Assembly (NCBI GenBank): GCA_964007475.1
Contig: OZ023273.1
Span: 12,351,922 to 12,415,921, forward strand
DNA: 64,000 bases
Reading direction: 5' to 3'
Source of the DNA: Hybos culiciformis
Lineage: Eukaryota > Arthropoda > Insecta > Diptera > Hybotidae
Positions 24,625-34,259 of the stretch are shown in pieces (position 1 is the stretch's first letter; each line of letters starts with the position of its first letter). The notes below the pieces were generated by a model. That model was not told the origin of the DNA. It ran no database searches and saw only the letters and a program-made list of their open reading frames with translations. The position numbers were made by a program, and so were the translations under genes.

Positions 24625-25690
24625 GCAAGTCTATATCTAAAAAAATCTATAGTGGATTGGCACCTTAAGCTTTATTTATTGTATTAACTAATTGTACAAA
24701 CATTAATTTTTCGTTCTATTAAACTTTTTAACTTATGCTTCTCAAAAAATTATTGATTATCTTTTAGTTTCTAAATTGATAATTCAATTGAAGAATATAA
24801 CGAAAGTTTATAAATATATAATGAAAAAAAATAAAATTCAATATTTTGTTCAATCTTTAATATTTAAATTGTAAAAATATTATTTTATTTTTTATATATT
24901 ACATAGGCATATGATATACACTTACTTATAACTAAATTTTTTTTGTTTACATTCATTTACATACATCATAAATATTACATTGTGTTATATATTTATTTAT
25001 ATTTATATTTGTGTATATTTTATGCTCAATAAATATCATGCATTACGCAACACATATTTATAGAGAAAATATACAGAAATATATATAATACAATATACAG
25101 ATATAAATATTACATTTTGATTGTTCTAAACCAGAAGGAAAAATTATTAAAAAATTGAGGACCTCTCAAAGGATTTCACTCGCTAAGTTTTCTTTTTCTA
25201 TTTAATATGCTGTTTTTTGTGCTGCTAACTCTACTTTTATACAAATGAATATTTGATGTATCATAATTTTGAATTCCTTTTGTACACGATAACATCCTTG
25301 ATCCTTTACATTATATTTATTTCTCATAAATATATCTTATATTATGTATTTGTATGTATATTGTATATATGTAAGTATGTATAATACATACATTTTACGT
25401 ATATTTATAAATTGTATTTGTATATATACTAAACGTAAATCATTTTGAATAGGAATCTGCACAGAAAAATTAATATAATTTTGTGTACATAAATAAATAG
25501 ATTTAGTGATGAACAGGTGTGCTGAAATAAAGATAAATTAATAAAAACTTCTATATTATTTCTAGCACAGATATTTGTAATTGTCAAATTAAAATTAGGC
25601 CAATTTGTTAATCAAAAATAGATATATTTATGACATTTATTTTGTAAAATTATTTCAAGACTTATTGAAGTATAAAACTATTCATCCATT
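24625..25690. other. AT-rich non-coding stretch
   Basis: TATG/TATA-rich simple sequence around 24890-25430. No gene or bounded repeat is seen. Confidence 0.5.
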
Positions 25691-25699
25691 ACTATTACC

Positions 25700-25715
25700 G
25701 GGGACGGCAGTCCCC
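25700..25715. other. GC-rich hairpin, 6-bp stem and GGCA loop
   Basis: GGGGAC, GGCA and GTCCCC form a perfect stem-loop. It is followed by a 12-bp perfect palindrome GTGAAGCTTCAC at 25740-25751. Both lie at the left edge of the structured module 25774-26053 and stand out in GC content. Confidence 0.7.
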
Positions 25716-25773
25716 CGAGTGATGCAAGCACCTCTACGTGTGAAGCTTCACTGCAATATATACAGCTAACTTT

Positions 25774-26053
25774 CGACTTTTTGAACTGTTGACCCTAGCC
25801 CCTCATGTTAGATACCGTTGGAAAGGTCTCTTGGAACGTAGATGCGAAAAATGTCATATGTCATTCAAAAAGGTCAGAAGTTCATCAAGTTATGGCCATT
25901 TGAATTTTTGTTCACCTTTTCAGTTTTTGGCCTATAACTTGAAGACCTTTTGACCTTTCTGGATGACGTTTGACCTTTTTCGTATCTACGTCTCAAGACC
26001 TTTCCAACGGTACTTAGCATGAGGGGATGGGGTCAATAGTTAAAAAGTTATGA
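25774..26053. repeat. Imperfect inverted repeat, about 125-bp arms
   Basis: The left arm (25774-25898) reads CGACTTTTTGAACTGTTGAC and continues through CCCCTCATG, ACCGTTGGAAAGGTC and ACGTAGAT to TTCATCAAGTTATGGCC. The right arm (25928-26053) is its imperfect inverse (GGCCTATAACTTGAAG, ATCTACGT, GACCTTTCCAACGGT, CATGAGGGG, AGTTAAAAAGTTATGAC). The loop is about 29 bases. AAAGGTCA-type words recur in both arms. Local GC is far above background. There is no reading frame. It is probably part of a mobile element together with the adjacent hairpin, GTTT microsatellite and minisatellite. Confidence 0.75.
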
Positions 26054-26101
26054 CCGGATATTTGTATCATGACCTTTACCTTGAGATAACCGAAAAGTAT
26101 G

Positions 26102-26132
26102 TTTGTTTGTTTGTTTAATTGTTTGTTTGTGG
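26102..26132 (+). repeat. GTTT microsatellite
   Basis: Tandem GTTT units with one interruption (TTTAATTG) lie between the inverted repeat and the minisatellite. Confidence 0.85.
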
Positions 26133-26224
26133 ACACAATATATTTCGCAGTCAAAGGTCGACGCTCAATAATTTCATTTCACTCAATCACTCTCCAATAT
26201 GATTTCCATCCAGGCTCAAGTCCC

Positions 26225-26735
26225 AAAAATGTCCCAAATTAAAATGTCCCAAAATCCAAATTGTCCCAAAATCCCAAAATCAAAAATGTCTCAAAATCAA
26301 GAAATGTCCCAAAATCAAAAATGTCCCAAAATCAAAAATGTCCCAAAATCAAAAATGTTCCAAAATCAAACTTGTCCCAAAATCCAAATATGTCCCAAAA
26401 TCAAAAAGTGTCCCAAAATCAAAAATGTCCCAAAATCAAAAATGTACCAAAATCCAAATATGTCCCAAAATCAAAAAATGTCCCAAAATCAAAAATGTCC
26501 CAAAATCAATAATGTCCCAAAATCCAAATATGTCCCAAAATCAAAAATGTCCCAAAATCAAAAATGTTCCAAAATCAAAAATGTCCCAAAAATAAAAATG
26601 TCCCAAAATCAAAAATGCCCCAAAATCCAAATATGTCCCAAAATCAAAAATGTCCCTAAAACCAAATATGTCCCAAAATCATAAAAAGTCCCAAAATCAA
26701 AAAAATTACCCAAAATTTCCAAAAGTCTCCCTAAA
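26225..26735 (+). repeat. Minisatellite, 17-18-bp unit, about 27 copies
   Basis: The consensus unit is ATGTCCCAAAATCAAAA. Variants carrying CCAAAT in place of CAAAAA recur about every four units in the middle of the array, a weak higher-order pattern. Copies decay at both edges. Because 17 is not a multiple of 3 and no frame of the unit contains a stop, all three plus-strand frames stay open and encode the same Ser/Gln/Asn/Lys/Pro-rich 17-residue cycle (for example SQNQKCPKIKNVPKSKM). The longest frame is 161 codons (26199-26684). I regard this as a by-product of the array, not a gene. Confidence 0.9.
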
Positions 26736-26792
26736 TGTCAAGTTTTTTCGAAATATTTTTATATATTCATTTACCTTTGAAAAATAGTTATA

Positions 26793-27161
26793 TCAACTAA
26801 AAACACTTCTTGGCGCAGTTAAAACTCGTGACGCAAGCTACGTACAAAATTCAATTCATCACACAAAAGAAATGATATCAATTTGTGTGCCGCAAGACGC
26901 TAAGCGTGCGTGCGTGCAATCAGTGGTTGTTGGAGCAAAAATCAAAGCAAAGCAAAATTGCTGAAAATGTCGCATCGAATAATTTGTGCAAAAGAATTTC
27001 GGTGTGATCTTTTGTTGACAATTTTTCTTTGCTCCAACAACCACGCACGCTTAGCGTCTTGCGGCACACAAATTGATATCATTTCTTTTGTGTGATGAAT
27101 TGAATTGTGTACGTAGCTTGCGTCACGAGTTTAAACAGCGCCAAGAAGTGTTTTTAGTTGA
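26793..27161. mobile_element. Foldback MITE with long inverted repeats, TA-flanked
   Basis: The arms at 26793-26940 and 27028-27161 are nearly identical inverse copies, running from TCAACTAAAAACACTTCTTG inward to GGTTGTTGGAGCAAA. The left arm carries a 13-bp insertion (CGTGCAATCAGTG). A loop of about 87 bases separates them. TA borders both ends (26791-26792 and 27162-27163), consistent with a TA target duplication. GC is high for the window. Two 61-codon frames on opposite strands end in the same 17 residues because the arms mirror each other, so they are not genes. The high arm identity suggests recent insertion or homogenisation. Confidence 0.85.
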
Positions 27162-27163
27162 TA

Positions 27164-27490
27164 ATGGTCACTTTAATTGTAACTGATATACATTTTTAAA
27201 AATTTGCAAACCTTACTTCAAAGAGCCTACACCAAATTTGTTAAATTATTACCATTTTATTTTCTCAGACTTCAGTTCAGCAAAAAAAAACATTCTTATT
27301 ATTTGTATTTAGTATAAAGGAATTCAGTTTTAATGGCAAAAAGAATTTCTAATGGTCTTTGCACATTATTATACAATACACAATTTCTAATACATTAAAA
27401 AAGGATAATATTTTCCACTGGGAAATTGTAATTTTCTTTATTTTTATTCTTTTTTTTTTGTTGTTTTTATTTCATTGCTTTTCTTTGCAG
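27164..27490. other. AT-rich stretch ending in a strong pyrimidine tract
   Basis: No gene. The last 60 bases are T/C-rich and end in TTTCTTTGCAG (27480-27490), a near-ideal splice acceptor for the segment that follows. Confidence 0.5.
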
Positions 27491-27589
27491 AAGAGTGTTG
27501 TTTTTTTTTTAACTACGAACGTACATGTTCTTATTAAATATGAAAACTCTAAAATAAAAAATAACAATAACGAAATCTCCATGGGTTAA
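27491..27589 (+). CDS. Candidate terminal exon, unrecognised (partial)
   Basis: After the pyrimidine tract and CAG, a 32-codon frame reads K-S-V-V-F-F-L-T-T-N-V-H-V-L-I-K-Y-E-N-S, continues through an Asn-rich segment to E-I-S-M-G, and stops at TAA. The acceptor is one of the two strongest in the window. The peptide has no recognisable motif, and no donor or upstream exon can be assigned. In T-rich DNA such acceptors occur by chance. Confidence 0.18.
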   Translation, partial: KSVVFFLTTNVHVLIKYENSKIKNNNNEISMG

Positions 27590-29892
27590 AACAGTGTTTT
27601 TTTTTTTCTTCCATCTACTGAGATTTTCAAAGCTGTTTTTGCTTTTCAATCAAAATTTTGATTATCTTAATCATAGCAAAGTAATAATATTTTTAAGTGC
27701 TAAATAGAATAATATTTACGGCTTGAATTTCAAAAGTATATATGCAGATTGCAAATTGCATAAATTGGATCTGATGTAATCACATGTGTAACCACAATAA
27801 CAAAAATAAAAAATATTATTTTCTAGATTTTAAATTAAAATAGCAGAAATAAGAACCGGTGTTAAAAATATAATCTTGAATATTGCCATTATTATTTATT
27901 TCAGGAATTTTCTTTTATTTTCCCTGAAAAACAATATTATTCGGTATTTTTATCTTTTATGATTTAATATGTATATTTATATGAATATATTGTTTCACAT
28001 AAACATTGAATTAAAGAGCTCGGGAAGAATTGGTGTCATATCTTTCATCTAAAATAAATTATTTGTCGAAAGAGATGTTTTTGGTGCGTTGTCATTATTC
28101 AGCCATGTTATTTGGGAGGAATCTCCAATAATTTCGTTCTAAAATTCTAGAATTAATGAGATCAATTTCAGATGTTTAATTCACTTAATTTAATTAATTT
28201 TTATTTATAATCTTATTTAAACCATCTAGAAGCTTACTTATCGTTGTGTACAAATATAGAACACTATTCTGAGCGCCAGAATATTTTTTTTTTTTTTTTA
28301 AATTGATTATGACATGATATCATTAAATAGTGTTATTCCTATACATTAAAAAAAATACAAATATATAATTAAATAATATTTTAACATTATAAACTTATGT
28401 ATGTTAATATAAGTATGTCTTTATGTATAAAAATCTTTTGTAGCCATATATGCACACAATTTTAAACAATATAAATTACATAATATAAATTTAGAAAAAA
28501 AAAATATTAAAAAAAAATAAATAAATAAAAGAAGAAACACTGTAAAACTTCATTAATATGACATTTCTTTAATATTCCTAATACCTTAAGCAATTTAATT
28601 CCTTGAACACAATCATTAAAAAAGAAAATAACAAATAAATTTTCCTCCTTTTTTTCACATTTTTTTTCTTTTTCTTCTGCTTTTATTTTATGTAAACAGA
28701 ACATCTCTGCATGGCACTAATCAGATTATAAAAAAAAAAAAAAGTGTTACAATATAATGCGATAATAGACGAACGAATCGAGAAAGCAGAGAAAAAAAAA
28801 ATTGAAAAAAAAAAATAATAACCTCAAGAAATAAAAACAAAATAGAAAACTTGTTATACAATTTATTTCCTTAAAATAATTAGAGCGAGTCATCATCACT
28901 ATAAGACAATAAGAATCACCAGCCAACAAAAAAAAAAATAATAATAATTCCTGTTGTTAAGAAAATAAATCTGAAAAAATAAATAACAAAATGATTTCAA
29001 ATATTCTTTCTTTCTTTTTTACATTTTCACTATAGATAAACGCATAGCCACAGCTAATAACTTGGCTAGAAAAATTTAATTTTTTTTGCATACGCTTTTT
29101 TATAAGCGAAAATATCAATTACTGTTGAGGTATTACTACACGATATTATGTAAGGTGCAGTACATCTGGTTAGAATAAAAACTTGGAAGTTTGATTCATT
29201 AAACCGATTAAAATTAGAACTCATTTTTATAGTTTAAATTTGGTATTTTTAACTTAGGTTTATTCTAATGTTTGAAGTAATTAAAAATTTCAATACCTTT
29301 ATTATTGATCTTATTTTTTAAGGTTTACCCTTAAATAGAAATTTAAGTTAGAATGAGTATTAATTGCAAACTAATATAATATTAATTTGGTTTTCTATTT
29401 TTGAAAAATGTAAAGAACTTGTATATGTAACACTACTTAAACGAAGGCTGATTGTTTACCCAAAGGATAATGATGTTATGAAAGATTTAATAGAGATTAA
29501 ATTATTAATACAATATATTCTTTTAATAGTTTTATTTAATTCTTAAACCTATGTATATGTATAATGACTAATGAGTATCAAAAGAAAAAAAAAGCACATG
29601 CCTCTGTTTAAATTATACATAAGATTTTTGTTTTTATTCAAACAATTTATTTAAGATATCAGTTTTTCAGACATTTCAAATAGACAGAAAACCATTCCAA
29701 AACGGATGGACATATAAAAAGGATATACAATAAAAAGAAAAGAAAAATTTATTTTCACCGAAATAAAAAGTAAGCGGGAATCCAAATGAATTTTCTTTTC
29801 TGTGGCGTAATATTAATTTTCTTCCTTTATATATAATAATAATGTACCCTTACAGCGAGATTCATTCATACAATTTTTTCTTATAAAAATTA
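27590..29892. other. AT-rich non-coding stretch
   Basis: Homopolymers and chance frames only (the 28507-28929 minus frames are Phe-rich translations of A tracts). No RNA gene or bounded repeat is seen. Confidence 0.5.
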
Positions 29893-30084
29893 ATGCAATA
29901 CGTTCAATCGGCTCATAAGAAGCAAATGCGTTTATTACTTTTAAATATACATTATGAATGTATGGCATTGAAAAACAGTCTTTGGACTGTGCAAACTATA
30001 AATTTTTTTTCTACTATCATATTGTACAACTTCTTGCTTCAGAGCAAGTTGACTAAAAATAGAATGAAAAGTGCACACTATTAA
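29893..30084 (+). other. 63-codon ATG open frame, coding-like, unassigned
   Basis: The frame starts at an ATG in an AATTA context and ends in TAA. Residues such as M-Q-Y-V-Q-S-A-H-K-K-Q-M-R and N-I-H-Y-E-C-M-A-L-K-N-S-L-W are more varied than the background, and local GC is a little raised. The middle (W-T-V-Q-T-I through L-Y-N-F-L-L) is hydrophobic. No family is recognised. The length is within chance expectation. Confidence 0.15.
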
Positions 30085-31650
30085 AGTTTATATGATGAGT
30101 CTGAAGCGTACTTGCTCAACGCTATTACAAAAAAATTTATTGTATTGATAAATCCAGAAAAATAATTTACGAAGTGGCTGTCTATCTATGGTCTGACTAC
30201 TCTTTATAGTGAATTGAATCTTGGGTGAAAATTCATTCCTATAAATTGAATTAGCTTTAGCTATTAATACGAGAAAACTTTTCTTTCCGAAACGAATGTT
30301 ACTTTATTTCGTAGTCAATTTAGTTTTTTTTTACGGAAAGGGTGATCATTGGCATTAGTGTTATCAAGTGTTATTCTATTCATTTACAACAAGAACATAT
30401 AAATATTGTTCATTAAAACGTAGCCGCAAATAAAAAGCATTTTTACTGGAATTTCGAGTTTAGGCTTAATTTTAAATTTTTCCATTATCCATAACAGAAA
30501 GTTGAGCAAAGAAAAGCAGAATGATTAAGCGAACTAATTTAGATATTTGTAACAAAGCTTCAAAAATAAAATAAATGTTAATTGGATCAAAATAAGAAAA
30601 AAAGTTGTGAACAAACTTACAGAAAATAAATTATGTTAAAAAAAAAACACATAAAGGATTCTGTTGATGCCAAATGCATCAAATAAACACATTAATCAAG
30701 CTATACATTTTATTATAAGAAGCCGTCATTGGCATAATTTTTCATATGGTATACTTATATTTATTATGGTGATAATCCATACCGTTTTTTTTATTTCAAA
30801 CTAAATTTATAAAAATATGCGTTTAAATAAAAACTCTTTTTAAAAATATTTTATTTCATTTTAAGAACATAGAACATTACAAGAAAGTTATATTACTTAT
30901 TACAATTTGAAGATTTTATTAAATGTTCAATACTTAAAATATAAAAAATAAATCTTAAAAAAATTTTCAAATCACCACTTTTACCAACATTATTTTTCTT
31001 TTTTACATAATTACATAATTATTCGAATTAATACATGCTATATAGTGAATTAGTTTTAAGGGCAGTTTTACGGCATGATAGACTATTATAGATTATGGGC
31101 ATAAAAATTCCATTAGATCAAATCAATTAAGTTTCAATGAAAAATACTATGACAAAATATAAGACCTTTATTTTATAATCCATTTGTATTCTTGAATTTA
31201 AGCTTGTACATACCAAACTTAAGTATTAAAAAAACCCCATTAAAAAAATTATTTCATTCAACTCATTTTAAATAATTCATTTTGTGAATATTTTTCAAAA
31301 AGGCTTTAAAAATTAACTGCGATCATAGTAAAAAAAATAAAATTAAAAAAAAAAAACTCATTTTGTTTTGATTAAAAATATAAATAAAATAAAAAAAAAA
31401 CTTAAAATAAAAAATTATAAATACATGACATTAGCTATAGCTGTACAAAAAAATTATAAATAATAAATGCATAATACATAAATAAAATTATTTATAAATT
31501 TTTAATAACGCAGCTTTTTGATATCTATGTAAATAAAAAATAAAAAAAATAAAAAAATAAAATAAAAAAAATGCTAAACCAACCGTCAATAAATATTTAT
31601 TTGAATGAATAAAATTCGATTAGCTAATAATGTGCTGTTCTTTCATAGAA

Positions 31651-31687
31651 ATTATTATTTTTATTATTATTATTATTATTATTATTT
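31651..31687. repeat. ATT trinucleotide microsatellite
   Basis: Tandem ATT units with one TTT interruption. A second array of the same motif follows at 31757-31793. Confidence 0.9.
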
Positions 31688-31756
31688 GAACCCAGTGTGC
31701 ATAAATTTAGATTTCTGTTTATTTATTAAATTTATTATAGGTATCTGCTGATGCTG

Positions 31757-31793
31757 TTATTATTACTATTATTATTATTATTATTATTATTAT
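31757..31793. repeat. ATT trinucleotide microsatellite
   Basis: Tandem TTA/ATT units with one TAC interruption, about 70 bases after the first array. Confidence 0.9.
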
Positions 31794-34046
31794 TTTTTTT
31801 TTTTGTAGATTTTATGTCATGTGGGTCCAGTTGGTAAAGTTAGGATTGTTTTTTTGTTTTTTATAAATTCTAGACACAGTCAATTCACTGGACATTTGGC
31901 TATCATTTTAATCCTTGAGAACTAAATATATGTATTAATTCAATTATTCTTAACTATAATTATAATTGAAATACCAATTAAAAGGCACTATGAAGTGCAA
32001 AAAATAATTGAATTTGTTTAATAATTTTCGCAAAAACGCACCCTCAAATACATTGCGGTTTCAAGTTTACCAATTAAAATATCTAAGAATTGGAATTTTA
32101 TTTGTATATACAACAAGAAGTTTTTTAAAATAATAAAAATTCTTGATATTTTGCATTTTTTAAAACCATCGTTTCAAAAATTTAATTAATTGAAATTTTA
32201 TAAAATTTTATTATGAATTAAAACTTAAGATTGATCTTTATCATTCTTCATCATTTTTGGCAAATATTTCGTTGTATATGAAATATATGATTTATCTTAA
32301 TTTTTTCAAGAGGAGAACATAAAATTCTCTTATACATAACAAAAATTAAAAAAAAAGTTAATGATAAATTAAACCAGTTTCAAAAAAAAAAAAATCAGCT
32401 TCAATATTTAGAAGTAAATTATTCCCAAAAGTGAACACAAAACAAATTTTTTTTTTAAGATTTTAAAAAGACTAAAAAAACTGCAATTTGACAAGAAGAG
32501 AGCTGTGAATTAAAATAAAAAAATGTTCGGAAAATTTACATATTGTGCACACCTTTTTTTCCCATGGACTTTAATATTTTTTTTCTATTTAAAAAATGTT
32601 AGCCAGAAAATTTTTTTGGAAACATTTGAGTTTTTTTTTATTTTTACATATTGATAAAATGTGAATGATAGAAAAACTTAATTATTTTTTTTAACCTTTT
32701 CATGTGCAAAATTATTTTATCATTCTCATATATTCTATCATTTTTTATTGTTTTTTTTTAAATATAGTTAAAAACATACGGTTTTTCATATGTACATATA
32801 TATTTTTTTTTACTAAAATTAACAACCATTAATTTAAAAGCATAATACTTAACTGCATATAAAAAACAAAAAAAAAAACATATATAAACAAAATATATGG
32901 GTGAAAATCATAAACACAAGAGGTTTGTCATATAATGACTTTGTTTTTTTTTCTCTCTTTACCATTTTTTTCTCAGAACACAAAACAACCGCATGTTAAT
33001 CATATAAATAACCGATATTCATCATCAGCATAAAATGTCAAAAATAAAGTCATCCTTTTTTTCCTATATATTTTAAAAAGTATACTAATTTTTTAGAATG
33101 GTTTACAACAGCATGAAATTGCTGAAATTTATTTTTTTGAGTTCTACAAAAAGAGAAAACATTTTATATAAAACAAATAGAGGTAAGCTTAAATTATGTA
33201 AAATCTACATCCTCTAAAATTAGTTTTAAATATAATTATCTTCTAATATTTTCAAACCCAAATAACAAATAACAATTATTAAAGAAGTTTTTTTTATAAA
33301 CTTAATGTATTTTAAATTCATATCATAAAATAAAGTTCTTAGATTATAATAATATTTACTTTTACATGAATTTATCGTTTAGAACTTAAAGATATGTTTT
33401 TGGCTTTGGATTCGTTAATAGAAACGAAAATAATTCTCTTATTTTTTTTTTTACTAGTATACTCCTATCTAAAACTAAACCATTTTGATTTTCCTTAGAA
33501 TGCTGATTGTAATAATATACACAATAATTACTTAATTTCCTGAATTTTGATAACCAACCACCCTTTTTGAAGAATATTTTCACTACAAAAATTTTAAAAT
33601 CACCTATTAATAAGTCGTCATCTTTATAATAATTTTTATATGAATGTGAAATTTTACATTAAAAAATCTCAAAAAATATTATATGTACGTAGTACATCAG
33701 AAGCTCAGTGCTAAGAGTTACATTTTTTTTTTTTTTCTTTTTGAAATTTTATCTAAAATTAAAAGATAATTTTTGAAATAAGGGAATCAGATTACATTTT
33801 TTTAAGTGCTGAATTATATCATTGGGGAAAAATGTTCTTTAATAAAAATATCACTAAGAAAAATATTCTGTGAGACGAATATTATTTTAGCTTTCATCAT
33901 AAAATAACAATTTATAATGATTTCTTTATAAAAAAAAAACTAATATTCATTATTTTAGAATAAATGAATTTGTTCGTAATTATGTTTAAATTTAAAGTTT
34001 TTGTTAATAATTCATAATACATGTCTTATTTAAATTTTTTCGGTAA

Positions 34047-34256
34047 AACGAAAGATGGTTGAAAGATGAATTACCTATATGGGTTTTTTTTTCTCGATAT
34101 TATTCGATCCCATTTTTTAAAAGACAAATTAACCAAGCTATTGTTTCAAAAAAAGCTCTGCGATATCTATATAGATATTTAACGACAGAATCTATTAAAT
34201 TTAAACTTAATGCTATTTCATTAACTTATCAAAATTCGAAGTGTAATACATTATGA
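34047..34256 (+). other. 70-codon open frame without ATG, coding-like, unassigned
   Basis: The frame is open from after a TAA to TGA. It includes K-D-E-L-P-I-W-V-F-F-S-R-Y-Y-S-I-P-F-F and A-L-R-Y-L-Y-R-Y-L-T-T-E-S-I. No in-frame ATG occurs near the start. An AG at 34053-34054 after a T-rich stretch could be a splice acceptor. The residue mix is good for so AT-rich a segment, but about ten frames of this length are expected by chance in a window of this size and composition. Confidence 0.18.
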
Positions 34257-34259
34257 CAT

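Larger units (their letters stand above)
30085..34046. other. AT-rich non-coding stretch with ATT microsatellites
   Basis: No gene. ATT/TTA repeats lie at 31651-31687 and 31757-31793. A-rich AAAAT arrays lie at 31380-31570. Confidence 0.6.

Noticed and set aside
25774..26053. Nuclear-receptor response elements (AGGTCA direct repeats)
   Set aside because: The words recur because the sequence is a repeat-derived inverted repeat; spacing is irregular and there is no promoter context.
26199..26684. 161-codon frame, the longest in the window, as a gene for a repeat protein
   Set aside because: It is open only because the 17-bp unit lacks stops in every plus frame; all three frames give the same cycle, so openness is not evidence of selection for coding.
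26859..27095. Two 61-codon frames on opposite strands with the same C-terminal 17 residues
   Set aside because: They are the two arms of the foldback MITE read in opposite directions.
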